The position numbers were made by a program, and so were the translations under genes. DNA of 64,000 nt from an uncultured Clostridia bacterium (GTDB lineage: Bacteria; Bacillota; Clostridia; TANB77; CAG-508), in NCBI GenBank assembly GCA_904381285.1, contig CAJFII010000001.1, positions 124,001-188,000 of the forward strand, in the 5' to 3' direction. The notes below the pieces were generated by a model. That model was not told the DNA's origin. It saw nothing but the letters and a program-made list of their open reading frames with translations, and ran no database searches. Below are positions 9,899-18,981 of the stretch, piece by piece. The first letter of the stretch is position 1; every line of letters starts with the position of its first letter.

Positions 9899-12673
9899 AT
9901 GTGTGAAGAAAAAAAGGATTATAGCTCAACTTTAAACTTACCAAAAACAGATTTTCCAATGAGGGCAAGTCTTCCAGAAAATGAACCAAAAATACTAGAA
10001 GAAGTATTTGAAAACAAATTATATGAAAAAATGCTTAAGAAAAATGAAGGAAAAACTCCATTTGTTTTACATGATGGACCTCCATATGCAAATGGTGAAA
10101 TACATCTTGGTCATGCTTTAAATAAAGTATTAAAAGATACAATAGTAAGATATAAAAACCTACAAGGATTTTATACTCCATTCATACCAGGATTTGATAC
10201 ACATGGAATGCCTACAGAGAAAAAAGCTATAGAAAAACTAGGTTTAAATAGAGATGAAATACCTGTTAGTCAATTTAGAGATACTTGTAAACAATTTACA
10301 GAAGAATATAAAGATAAGCAAATAGAAGGATTTAAAAGACTAGGTGTGTTAGGAGATTGGGATAATCCATATATAACATACCAACCACAAGTAGAAGCAA
10401 AACAAATTGGTGTATTTGCTGAAATGTATAAAAAAGGATATATATATAAAGGATTAAAACCAGTATATTGGTGTACAGATTGTGAAACAGCTCTTGCAGA
10501 AGCTGAGATTGAATATAAAGATATAAATTCACATACAGCATATGTAAAATTTCCTGTAAAAGATTCAAAAGGAAAATTTGATAAGGAAAATACATCTATA
10601 GTAATATGGACAACAACACCATGGACATTACCAGGAAACATGGGAATAACTGTAGGTCCTGAATATAAATATAGTATAGTTGATATTGGAAAAGAGAAAG
10701 TAATAATTGCAACAGAACTTGTTAAAACTGTAATGGAAAAAGCGGGAATTGAAAAATACACTACACTTGCAGAACTTGAAGGTAAAGAATTAGAAGGTGT
10801 AATATGTAGACATCCATTTTTAGATAGAGATTCAAGAGTTGTTTTAGGTTCTGATGATACAATATTAGTAGAATTAGATACAGGTACAGGTGCAGTACAC
10901 ACAGCTCCTGGATATGGTAAAGAGGACTACCTTTGTGGTTTAAAAAATGGATTAGATATAGTAGTAACAGTAAACGCTAAAGGACATCAAACAGAAGAAG
11001 CAGGTCCATTTAGTGGAATGTATTATGCAAAATCAGATAAAGAAATAATAAAATGGCTAGATGAAAATGGATATTTACTTGTTGCAGAAGATATAAGACA
11101 CTCATATCCACATTGCTGGAGATGTAAACATCCAGTAATATACAGAGCCACAAGCCAATGGTTTGCATCTGTAGATGGATTTAGAAAAGAAACTTTAGAG
11201 GCTATAAAAACAGTTAAATGGTATCCTGCTTGGGGAGAAGAAAGAATTTCTAAAATGGTAGAAGAAAGAAATGACTGGTGTATATCTCGTCAAAGAACTT
11301 GGGGTGTACCAATACCAATTTTCTATTGTAAAGAATGTGAAAAAGAATATGTAACACCTGAAAGTTTAGAAAAAGTACAACAAATTTTTAAGGAAAAAGG
11401 TTCAAATGCATGGTTTGATTTAACAGAAAAAGAACTTATGCCAGAAGGAGCAAAATGTCCTGAATGTGGTTGTACAGAATTCAAAAAAGAAACAGATATA
11501 ATGGATGTTTGGTTTGATTCAGGCTCTACTCATGAATCTGTTTTAGCTGAACGTGGGCTTCCAGAAGCGGATATGTATTTAGAGGGAAGTGACCAATATA
11601 GAGGATGGTTCCAATCATCACTTCTAACTTCTGTTGCAACTAAAGGAAAAGCACCATATAAAGAAGTTTTAACACATGGTTATACTGTAGACGAAAAAGG
11701 AAGAAAAATGTCTAAGAGTTTAGGAAATGGTATAGATCCAAAGAATGTTATAAATGAATCTGGTGCAGATGTATTAAGACTATGGGTATTATCATCTGAT
11801 TATAAATCTGATGTAAGTGGTTCTAAAAATATTTTAAAACAAGTAACAGAAGTATATAGAAAAATACGTAATACAGCAAGATACATGTTAGGAAATACAA
11901 ACGATTTTGATGTAAATAACCCAGTTCCATATAAGGATTTACAAGAAATTGATAAATGGGCATTATTAAGACTAAACAAATTAATAAGAGATTGTACAAA
12001 GGCATATGACACATATGATTTCCATAATGCATATCATGCAATTAATCAATTTTGTGTTGTAGATATGAGTTCTTTCTATTTGGATATTATAAAAGACAGA
12101 TTATATACATCAAAGCCAAACTCAATAGAAAGAAGAGCAGCACAAACAGCTATGTATGAAATATTATCTAGCTTAGTTAGAATACTTGCTCCAATGACTT
12201 GTTATACAGCAGAAGAAATATGGAAATATATGAAGCATAAAGAAGGAGAAAATACAGAAAGTGTAATGCTAGAATATTATCCAAAAGCAAATCCTGAATA
12301 TGATAATGAAGAATTAGATAAAAAATGGTCTAAATTAATTAAAATAAAGGATGAAGTAGCTAAAAAATTGGAACTTGCAAGAGCAAATAAAGAAATTGGA
12401 ATGTCACTTGCTGCAAAGGTAATATTATATGCTGATGGTCCAGAATATGAATTTATAAAAGGAAAAGAAGAATTATTAAAAGAAATATTTATAGTTTCTG
12501 ATGTAGAAATATTAGAAAATAGAAGAAATGAAGATGATGAGGTAGCAATAGGAATAAAAATAGTTCAAGCACCAGGAGAAAAATGTGAAAGATGCTGGAT
12601 GTATTCAGAAACAGTAGGAAGCGATAGTCAAAACCCTACAATTTGCCACAGATGTAGCCAGAATTTGAAATAG
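9899..12673 (+). CDS. ileS: Isoleucyl-tRNA synthetase
   Basis: Class I synthetase charging tRNA-Ile, 924 residues. The HIGH motif is in PPYANGEIHLGHALN, the KMSKS loop is GRKMSKSLGNGIDP, and the editing (CP1) domain with WTTTPWTLPGN lies between. The C-terminal zinc finger is intact (CERCWMYS and CHRCS). GGAGG precedes the ATG. It is controlled by the T-box just upstream and followed by its own hairpin. Confidence 0.97.
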   Translation: MCEEKKDYSSTLNLPKTDFPMRASLPENEPKILEEVFENKLYEKMLKKNEGKTPFVLHDGPPYANGEIHLGHALNKVLKDTIVRYKNLQGFYTPFIPGFDTHGMPTEKKAIEKLGLNRDEIPVSQFRDTCKQFTEEYKDKQIEGFKRLGVLGDWDNPYITYQPQVEAKQIGVFAEMYKKGYIYKGLKPVYWCTDCETALAEAEIEYKDINSHTAYVKFPVKDSKGKFDKENTSIVIWTTTPWTLPGNMGITVGPEYKYSIVDIGKEKVIIATELVKTVMEKAGIEKYTTLAELEGKELEGVICRHPFLDRDSRVVLGSDDTILVELDTGTGAVHTAPGYGKEDYLCGLKNGLDIVVTVNAKGHQTEEAGPFSGMYYAKSDKEIIKWLDENGYLLVAEDIRHSYPHCWRCKHPVIYRATSQWFASVDGFRKETLEAIKTVKWYPAWGEERISKMVEERNDWCISRQRTWGVPIPIFYCKECEKEYVTPESLEKVQQIFKEKGSNAWFDLTEKELMPEGAKCPECGCTEFKKETDIMDVWFDSGSTHESVLAERGLPEADMYLEGSDQYRGWFQSSLLTSVATKGKAPYKEVLTHGYTVDEKGRKMSKSLGNGIDPKNVINESGADVLRLWVLSSDYKSDVSGSKNILKQVTEVYRKIRNTARYMLGNTNDFDVNNPVPYKDLQEIDKWALLRLNKLIRDCTKAYDTYDFHNAYHAINQFCVVDMSSFYLDIIKDRLYTSKPNSIERRAAQTAMYEILSSLVRILAPMTCYTAEEIWKYMKHKEGENTESVMLEYYPKANPEYDNEELDKKWSKLIKIKDEVAKKLELARANKEIGMSLAAKVILYADGPEYEFIKGKEELLKEIFIVSDVEILENRRNEDDEVAIGIKIVQAPGEKCERCWMYSETVGSDSQNPTICHRCSQNLK

Positions 12674-12698
12674 AATATAAAAGAAATAAAAAAAGGAA

Positions 12699-12750
12699 CT
12701 TTAATTTATTAAATTAAAAATTTAATAAGTTAAAGCTCTTTACTTTTTTA
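12699..12750 (+). terminator. Terminator after ileS
   Basis: 17-bp A/T stem (12699-12715 with 12719-12735, one G-T pair) followed within 10 nt by a T-rich stretch. Confidence 0.65.
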
Positions 12751-12776
12751 ATTTTGAGGGATAAAGTGGCATAAAT

Positions 12777-12837
12777 ATTACAAATAGATTACAAAATATC
12801 AAAAGACATTGACATGTTATAATTGTAATTATAAAAT
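12777..12837 (+). promoter_or_regulatory. Promoter and direct-repeat box of the first pilin-like gene
   Basis: TTGACA at 12809-12814, 17-nt spacer, TAAAAT at 12832-12837. Upstream are two ATTACAAA direct repeats (12777-12784 and 12788-12795) exactly 11 bp apart, ending 13 nt before the -35 element. The same arrangement precedes the paralogous gene at 25098, so the repeats are likely an activator site shared by both. Confidence 0.75.
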
Positions 12838-12937
12838 AAGAACATAAAGCTAAATAAAAAAGTGCGAATAAATAATTACTAAAAAGTACAAAATATTAAA
12901 AAGAAAGGTAAGAAAGAAAAGGGAGGAACACGAAAGA

Positions 12938-14239
12938 ATGAATAAAAAAGAAAAAATAAGAAAGGAAAAGAAGAAAAAGGAAAAAACAACAAAAAACTTA
13001 ACTTTGACAAATAACAATAAGGGTATAACATTAATAGCTCTTGTTATAACCATCATAGTATTACTAATATTAGCAGGAGTAACGATAAACTTAACATTGG
13101 GAGAGAATGGAATATTTAAAACAGCAGAGATGGCAGGAAAGAATTATACACAAGCACAAGAAGATGAACTTGCAGGACTAGCGGGATTTGAAAATACAAT
13201 AAATAATGTAATAGGTGGATTAGGAAATTCAGATACATCAAATCAATTAGTAACAAAAATCACATTAAATAAAACAAGTACAACAATAAGAAAAGGAAAA
13301 ACAGAGAACTTAACTGCTACAGTAGAACCAAGTAATGCAAGTAATAAAACTATAAAGTGGAGTAGTAGTGATAACAGTAAAGTAACAGTAGAAAATGGAC
13401 TAATAACAGCAGTAGATTTAGGAACAGCAATAATAACAGCAGAGGCAGTAGACGGAAGTGGTGTAAAAGCAACATGTAATGTAGTAGTAGAAGAAGCATT
13501 ATTAAAAGATGTAGTAAAACCAGGAAATTATGTAAAATATGATACAGGAATAGATGGCATTGGAAACAATGGAGATGGAATAGTATTATTTAGAGTATTA
13601 TACAACGATGAAGCAAATGGATTGCAAATTATATCAGACAAAAATGTGGAAAATGTAGCATTAGGAGCAAATGGAGAAGATGATTTAACAGCTTGGCAAG
13701 CAACAATGAATGATTATAATAATGCAATAACAATATTAAACCAAAAAGCAGAATATTATGCAACAAGTAGCCCATATGCATTAGATGGAAGATGTGTAGG
13801 AAGTATGCCAACAGTAGGGTCAGATGGAAAATTTAATGCAAAGAATAACGAAGAAGAAGGAAGTTTTATTATACCAGATGATTGGACATTACCAAGTGGA
13901 TGGAGTAGTAGAGATACGGGGTGCAAAAAAGGAAAAGATGAAAATTATAAAGCAGACGAAACAGCAATGGAAGCAATAGGAGGAAATATGTGGGTAACAG
14001 GGGAGGAATACTGGCTAGCATCCCGACAATATTCGTATGCGACTACGTGTAGCTTCTTTGTAAGTATTGTATCTACTAGGGGGCATTTGTACAATAGTTT
14101 GTGCTATGTCAATTCTAGTGGACATACGAGTTGCGGTACTAAACTAATGGGACTTCGTCCTTGTATTTCTCTAAAATCTGACGTCAAAGTAGTAGGTGGA
14201 GATGGAGGTGAAGAGACTCCATATGAGCTAGGAGTTTAA
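12938..14239 (+). CDS. Pilin-like surface protein with Big_2 domain and lectin-like tip
   Basis: 433 residues. A basic 30-residue leader precedes a type IV prepilin-like hydrophobic helix (GITLIALVITIIVLLILAGV; residues ~27-46), then an amphipathic TLGENGIFKTAE helix. Residues ~105-185 form a bacterial Ig-like group 2 domain (KITLNKTSTTIRKGKT, WSSSDNSKVTV, GTAIITAEA). A third section starts at VVKPGNYVKYDTGI and ends in a tip with YWLASR ... GLRPCISL, a pattern of the C-type-lectin/FGE-like fold (compare DUF6273 proteins). Probably exported and displayed at the cell surface. It is a paralogue of the gene at 25098, which lacks the Ig domain. The last ~230 bp have a different base composition. 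Own promoter and terminator. Confidence 0.75.
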   Translation: MNKKEKIRKEKKKKEKTTKNLTLTNNNKGITLIALVITIIVLLILAGVTINLTLGENGIFKTAEMAGKNYTQAQEDELAGLAGFENTINNVIGGLGNSDTSNQLVTKITLNKTSTTIRKGKTENLTATVEPSNASNKTIKWSSSDNSKVTVENGLITAVDLGTAIITAEAVDGSGVKATCNVVVEEALLKDVVKPGNYVKYDTGIDGIGNNGDGIVLFRVLYNDEANGLQIISDKNVENVALGANGEDDLTAWQATMNDYNNAITILNQKAEYYATSSPYALDGRCVGSMPTVGSDGKFNAKNNEEEGSFIIPDDWTLPSGWSSRDTGCKKGKDENYKADETAMEAIGGNMWVTGEEYWLASRQYSYATTCSFFVSIVSTRGHLYNSLCYVNSSGHTSCGTKLMGLRPCISLKSDVKVVGGDGGEETPYELGV

Positions 14240-14247
14240 AACAATTC

Positions 14248-14298
14248 AAACTATACAAATTCTATAAGTAAAATTATAGCAAGTTTGTATAGTTTTTT
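14248..14298 (+). terminator. Terminator of the first pilin-like gene
   Basis: AAACTATACAAA (14248-14259) pairs with TTTGTATAGTTT (14284-14295) and is followed by a T-run. Confidence 0.85.
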
Positions 14299-14379
14299 TG
14301 TATAGCATATAAAAAATATTCATATAATATAGTAGATAGATAGTTTAATTCTTAAAAGTAAAAGAAAAGAGGAAAAATA

Positions 14380-15555
14380 ATGGAAAATATAAGATATTTT
14401 GACCATGCCGCTACAACTAAAACTAAAGAAGAAGTTTTAAAAGAAATGATACCATATTTTACACTAAATTATGGCAATGCATCATCAATTTATACTATAG
14501 GTAGAAAATCCAAAAAAGCAGTAGAAGAGGCAAGAGAAAAGGTAGCAAAAGCGATTAATGCGACTTCAAAGGAAATATATTTTACATCTTGTGGAAGTGA
14601 AAGTGATAATTTAGCAATAAAGGGAGTTGCATATGCTAATAGAGAAAAAGGAAATCATATAATTACAACAAAAATAGAACATCCAGCAGTATTGCACACA
14701 TGTCAACACCTAGCAAGAGAAGGATTTGAGATAACATATCTAAATGTGGATAATGAAGGTCTAATTAGTTTACAAGAATTAGAAGAAGCTATTACAAATA
14801 AAACAATCTTAATTTCGATAATGTTTGCAAATAATGAAATAGGAACAATTCAGCCAATAAAAGAAATAGGTCAAATTGCGAAAAAGCATAATATCTATTT
14901 TCACACAGATGCTGTTCAAGCAGTTGGAAATGTACGAATAGATGTAAGAGATTTAAACATAGATTTACTTTCAATGTCTGCTCACAAATTTTATGGACCC
15001 AAAGGTGTTGGAGCGTTATATGCAAGAACAGATGTGAAATTTGATAAAATACAAGATGGTGGCCACCAAGAAAGAAATAAAAGAGCAGGAACAGAAAATG
15101 TAGCAGGAATTGTGGGAATAGGAAAAGCAATAGAACTTGTTTATAAAAATTTTGATGAATATAATAATAAACTTTTAAACTTACGAGATTATTATATAAA
15201 ACAAGTAGAAGAAAAAATACCATATGTAAAATTAAATGGTCATAGAACTAAAAGACTTCCAGGAAATGCAAATATATCTTTTAAATTTGTAGACGGGGAA
15301 GCATTATTACTAAATTTAGATGCAAAGGGAATATGTGCTTCAACAGGTTCTGCATGCACATCAGGTTCACTAGATCCATCACATGTGTTACTTGCAATAG
15401 GTTTGCCACATGATGTTGCACAAGGTTCTTTAAGAATTACATTTGGAGAAGATAATACTAAAGAAGATGTAGACTTTTTAGTTGATACATTAGTAAATGT
15501 AGTGGAAAAGTTAAGAGATAGTTCACAGGAATATAAGGAATTTGCAAGTAAATAG
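14380..15555 (+). CDS. iscS: Cysteine desulfurase (IscS/NifS type)
   Basis: PLP enzyme that takes sulfur from cysteine for Fe-S clusters and tRNA thiolation. 391 residues. N-terminal YFDHAATTKTKEEVL, PLP-binding HTDAVQAVG, Schiff-base Lys in SAHKFYGPKGVG, and the persulfide Cys loop CASTGSACTSG are visible. The long active-site loop puts it in the IscS/NifS group rather than SufS, so it may supply the SufCB pair at 7921. AGAGG ribosome-binding site. It seems monocistronic. Confidence 0.93.
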   Translation: MENIRYFDHAATTKTKEEVLKEMIPYFTLNYGNASSIYTIGRKSKKAVEEAREKVAKAINATSKEIYFTSCGSESDNLAIKGVAYANREKGNHIITTKIEHPAVLHTCQHLAREGFEITYLNVDNEGLISLQELEEAITNKTILISIMFANNEIGTIQPIKEIGQIAKKHNIYFHTDAVQAVGNVRIDVRDLNIDLLSMSAHKFYGPKGVGALYARTDVKFDKIQDGGHQERNKRAGTENVAGIVGIGKAIELVYKNFDEYNNKLLNLRDYYIKQVEEKIPYVKLNGHRTKRLPGNANISFKFVDGEALLLNLDAKGICASTGSACTSGSLDPSHVLLAIGLPHDVAQGSLRITFGEDNTKEDVDFLVDTLVNVVEKLRDSSQEYKEFASK

Positions 15556-15638
15556 ACAAATTTAAATAATTATGCTACAATAGCGTTATAAGTTCATGAA
15601 ACTGTAAACTAAGTCATACTAAAACACAGGAGGGAAAA

Positions 15639-15851
15639 ATGAAGGCATTAACATTAAAGGTGCTTAGTGTAATTATTTTGCTGATGGTAGTTCTACTAAT
15701 TTTTGCTTTTGGAATGTTTGTAGGAAGTACATTTCCGGAATACCGGATTTGGTACGGAGTTCTTGCAGTAGCATTACTTATTATGCTTGTTTCAGGCAGT
15801 GTAGGATACTATATAGGATCAGCAGAGAAAAAAATGAAAAAAAGGGACTGA
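15639..15851 (+). CDS. Small two-helix membrane protein
   Basis: 70 residues with two hydrophobic segments (LSVIILLMVVLLIFAFGMFVG and a second ending in SGSVGYYIGS) joined by a short loop, and a basic C-terminal tail. AGGAGG precedes the ATG. I do not recognise the family; LapA-like small membrane proteins have a comparable layout. Its codons (CTG, CCG, CGG) are more G+C-rich than the flanking iscS and asd. It is single, with the stop inside a bidirectional terminator. Confidence 0.6.
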   Translation: MKALTLKVLSVIILLMVVLLIFAFGMFVGSTFPEYRIWYGVLAVALLIMLVSGSVGYYIGSAEKKMKKRD

Positions 15852-15867
15852 TGCGATGCATCAGTCC
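15845..15867. terminator. Bidirectional terminator
   Basis: GGACTGATGC (15845-15854) and GCATCAGTCC (15858-15867) form a 10-bp G+C-rich stem with a GAT loop. The stem contains the stop codons of both convergent genes (small membrane protein, plus strand; asd, minus strand). Confidence 0.85.
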
Positions 15868-16860
15868 TGTAACATTAACTTTTCTACAATTTGCACCGCA
15901 TTAGATGCAGCACCTTTTCTTATATTATCTGCAACAACCCATAAATTTATGCCATTTTCTACACTAAAATCCCTACGTATTCTTCCAACAAAAACATCAT
16001 CATGACCGCTTGCATTAGTTGCAAGTGGATAAATATTATTTTTTATGTCATCTTCTACAATAATTCCAGGAGCTTTTTGCAAAGTACAAATTAAATCATC
16101 TAAATCAAAACTATTTTCAAATTCTATATTAATACTTTCACTATGGCAATTTACAACTGGAACTCTAACAGTAGTTGCAGTAATTTTTAAATTCGGTTTA
16201 TTTAATATCTTTCTAGTTTCATTTATCATTTTTTCTTCTTCTTTTGTATATCCATTATCTAAAAATACATCAATATGAGGTAAACAATTATTAAATATTT
16301 GATAAGGAAATTTTTTGTTAGGTAATCCATTAATACCATTTTTTAAGTCATCAACGCCCTTTTGACCAGCACCAGACACAGCTTGATAAGTAGAATAAAT
16401 TATTCTTCTAATTTTGTATTTATCATCTAATGGTTTTAATGCAACAACAGCTTGAATTGTTGAACAATTTGGATTTGCTATAATTCCATGGTTATTTTTT
16501 ATTTCTTCTGGATTAACTTCTGGAACAACTAAAGGGACTTCTTTATCCATTCTAAAAGCACTACTATTATCTACTACTATACAACCTTTAGATGCGGCAA
16601 TCGGAGAAAATTTTTTTGAGGTATCACCGTCCAGCAGAAAAAATTGCAAAATCAAATCCTTCATCAAAAGAATCTTCTTTTAATTCTCTTACTTCATAAT
16701 CCTTTCCCATAAAATTAATTTTTTTACCAGCAGACCTACTAGAAGCAAAAAATACGTATTCGTAAATTGGCAAGGTTTTTTCTTCTAAAACTTTAAGTGC
16801 AGTTCTTCCAACTAAACCAGTAGCTCCTACTAAAGCTAGTTTATATTTTCCATTTTTCAT
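15861..16860 (-). pseudogene. asd: Aspartate-semialdehyde dehydrogenase, single-base frameshift
   Basis: Would make aspartate semialdehyde, the branch point to lysine/diaminopimelate, threonine and methionine. The N-terminal part (16860-16624) has the Rossmann motif VGATGLVGR and ends in FDFAIFSAG; the C-terminal part resumes with GDTSKKFSPIAA and contains the catalytic Cys region ANPNCSTIQ. The two frames join perfectly if the base at about 16629 (GGACGGT instead of GGAGGT) is removed, which restores a 332-residue protein of normal length. The extra base is not in a homopolymer. Because the gene is normally essential for peptidoglycan precursors, a sequencing or assembly error is as likely as true loss. 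Confidence 0.9.
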
Positions 16861-16977
16861 AAATAAAACACCTCGAAATAGAGTATGTAACAGAAAATAT
16901 AGTTATATTTTCTACGTACATTATATGATAAAAAATAATATATAGGAACAATTTTTATAAAAATAATATTAAAAGCA

Positions 16978-17006
16978 TTGACATACGATAACCAAAATGT
17001 TATCAT
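16978..17006 (+). promoter_or_regulatory. higBA promoter with operator
   Basis: TTGACA at 16978-16983, 17-nt spacer, TATCAT at 17001-17006. The spacer holds a perfect dyad GATAAC-N6-GTTATC (16987-17004), ideally placed for repression by the HigA antitoxin. Confidence 0.8.
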
Positions 17007-17035
17007 ATAAATATAATATAAAAGGAGTAATCTAG

Positions 17036-17389
17036 ATGTATGAAATAGAAATATATGAAGATAGAAATGGAAAAAGCGAAATAGAAGAATACATTAAGAA
17101 TTTGCAAAATAAAAATGATAAGGATAGTAAAATTAAATTTAATAAAATAGTAGCATATATGAGATTATTAAAAAAACATGGATTATCTCTAGGCACACCA
17201 TATATAAAACATCTTGATAGTGATATATGGGAATTAAGACCATTAAGAGATAGAATACTTTTTGCCTATTGGGACAATAATAAGTTTATCTTATTAAGCT
17301 GTTTTATGAAAAAAACACAAAAAACACCACGAAGAGAAATCGAAAAAGCTAAAAAGTTGTTAGAGGATTATAAGGAAAGGGGTGAGTAA
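17036..17389 (+). CDS. higB: HigB-type toxin (RelE superfamily, phage Gp49-like)
   Basis: 117-residue protein of the RelE/HigB (Gp49-like) family of ribosome-dependent mRNA interferases. Recognisable are the N-terminal strand YEIEIYEDRNGKSEIEEYI, GTPYIKHLDSDIWELRPL, the core DRILFAYWDNNKFILLSCFMKKTQKTP and the C-terminal helix with EIEKAKKLL. The toxin-first order with an XRE partner 1 bp downstream is the HigBA arrangement. Translated from AAGGAG and controlled by the dyad promoter upstream. Confidence 0.88.
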   Translation: MYEIEIYEDRNGKSEIEEYIKNLQNKNDKDSKIKFNKIVAYMRLLKKHGLSLGTPYIKHLDSDIWELRPLRDRILFAYWDNNKFILLSCFMKKTQKTPRREIEKAKKLLEDYKERGE

Positions 17390-17390
17390 T

Positions 17391-17681
17391 ATGAGTGAAA
17401 AATTAAAAAAATGGGAAGAGTTTGAAAAGGAGTTGAATATAATACCCGAACAAGAAGCGGAAATACAACTTGAAGAGGATTTGATAGAGGCTACTATTGA
17501 AGCAAGAAAAAAGAGCAATCTTTCACAAAGGGAATTAAGTAAAAAGACGGGGATAAAACAACCAGCAATAGCAAGAATTGAGAGCCGTTCTCGTTCTCCT
17601 CAAGCTTCAACACTAATAAAGTTATTATATCCAATGGGGTATACTATAAGGGTTGTTCCTTTAAAAAAGGATAAAAAATAA
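17391..17681 (+). CDS. higA: HigA-type antitoxin, XRE-family DNA-binding protein
   Basis: 96 residues. The helix-turn-helix is in the C-terminal half (ARKKSNLSQRELSKKTGIKQ, PAIARIESRSRSPQ). The N-terminal acidic part (EFEKELNIIPEQEAEIQLEEDL) probably wraps the toxin. The ATG at 17391 is preceded by AAGGAAAGGGG; an in-frame GTG at 17382 is less likely. Expected to neutralise HigB and repress the promoter through the GATAAC dyad. Confidence 0.88.
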   Translation: MSEKLKKWEEFEKELNIIPEQEAEIQLEEDLIEATIEARKKSNLSQRELSKKTGIKQPAIARIESRSRSPQASTLIKLLYPMGYTIRVVPLKKDKK

Positions 17682-17700
17682 TAGAATAATTGTAAGAGGG

Positions 17701-17731
17701 CTAGAAATATAAAAAATTCTAGCTTTTTTTG
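17701..17731 (+). terminator. Terminator of higBA
   Basis: GCTAGAA (17701-17707) pairs with TTCTAGC (17718-17724) followed by T7. Confidence 0.85.
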
Positions 17732-17744
17732 TCTATATTTTTTA

Positions 17745-17843
17745 TTGCTACAGAAAAATCGTCAGATTTTTCTGCAGCAACAAGGTTAAGTTACCTTGGG
17801 CTGTGCATATTCGCGAAGCGAAATGCACATGTGGCGAAGCCAC
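17745..17843. other. Cluster of four consecutive hairpins
   Basis: Four inverted repeats stand head to tail with almost no spacers: TTGCT-a-CAGAAAAATC with its complement (17745-17760/17765-17780), CAAGGT/ACCTTG (17781-17786/17793-17798), GTGCATaTTCGC/GCGAATGCAC-like (17803-17814/17818-17828) and GTGGC/GCCAC (17831-17835/17839-17843). Two loops are GAA. G+C is high for this genome and there is no ORF. It may be a structured RNA or a repeat element; it lies between higBA and rlmN. Confidence 0.6.
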
Positions 17844-17947
17844 TTTTCTTATAAAAATATAACAATAGTTACATATATAGGTTGAAAAAAATTACGCTTT
17901 ATGATATAAGTTAATAAGAAAAATTAGATTTTAAAGAAAGAAATACT

Positions 17948-18970
17948 ATGAAAAATATTAAAGATTATAATTTAGATGAATTAAAACAAGAATTTATAAA
18001 ATTAGGAGAAAAACCATATAGAGCAGAACAAGTATTTAAATGGTTATATACAACTAATGTTACAACATTTGACGAAATGAGTAATTTATCATTAGAACTA
18101 CGTGAAAAATTAAAAAATGAATTTTCAATTTGTGTATATAATATAATAAAGAAACAAGAATCTTCAGACGGTACGAAAAAATATTTATTTGATATATTAG
18201 ATACGAACGCTATAGAAACAGTATTAATGAGTTATCATCATGGATATACAATATGTGTATCTTCACAAGTAGGATGTAAAATGGGCTGTAAATTTTGTGC
18301 ATCTACAGGAATACAATTCGTTAGAAATTTAACTGCTGGAGAAATTGTAGAACAAATACTTGCAGTACAAAGAGATGAAAATATAAAAATTTCTAATGTC
18401 GTATTTATGGGAATTGGTGAACCATTTGATAATTATGATAATGTGTTAAATGCAATAAAAATTATAAATAATCAAAAAGGATTAAATATAGGAGCAAGAC
18501 ATATTAGCGTATCTACAAGTGGACTAGTTCCTAAGATTTACGATTTCGCAAATGAGGAATTGCAATGTACATTATCTATTTCTTTACATGCAACAACAAA
18601 TGAAAAAAGAAGTGCCATGATGCCAATTAATAATAAATATAGTATAGAAGAATTAATGGAAGCATGTAAATACTATATTTCAAAAACTAATAAAAGAATA
18701 TCATTTGAATATGCGCTTGCAAAAGATAATAACGAAAGTATTGAAGATGCAAAAAGATTGGTTAAACTATTAAAAGGGATGTTATGTCATGTGAATTTAA
18801 TACCAATTAATCCAATAGATAATGGCAAATATACAAAAAGTACAAATGAAAATATTATGAAATTTAGAGATTATTTAAATGACAATGGAATAGTGGCAAC
18901 AATAAGGAGAGAACTAGGATCAGATATAGATGCAGCATGTGGACAATTAAGAAGGAAGAACTTAAAATAA
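17948..18970 (+). CDS. rlmN: Dual-specificity 23S rRNA/tRNA adenine-C2 methyltransferase RlmN
   Basis: Radical SAM enzyme that methylates A2503 of 23S rRNA and A37 of some tRNAs. 340 residues. The 4Fe-4S motif is CKMGCKFCAST; other landmarks are GEKPYRAEQVFKWLY, VFMGIGEPFDNYDNV, TLSISLHATTNEKRS and the C-terminal catalytic Cys in DIDAACGQLR. First gene of the conserved rlmN-prpC-prkC-rsgA-rpe block. Confidence 0.96.
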   Translation: MKNIKDYNLDELKQEFIKLGEKPYRAEQVFKWLYTTNVTTFDEMSNLSLELREKLKNEFSICVYNIIKKQESSDGTKKYLFDILDTNAIETVLMSYHHGYTICVSSQVGCKMGCKFCASTGIQFVRNLTAGEIVEQILAVQRDENIKISNVVFMGIGEPFDNYDNVLNAIKIINNQKGLNIGARHISVSTSGLVPKIYDFANEELQCTLSISLHATTNEKRSAMMPINNKYSIEELMEACKYYISKTNKRISFEYALAKDNNESIEDAKRLVKLLKGMLCHVNLIPINPIDNGKYTKSTNENIMKFRDYLNDNGIVATIRRELGSDIDAACGQLRRKNLK

Positions 18971-18981
18971 TAGGAGGAGAA

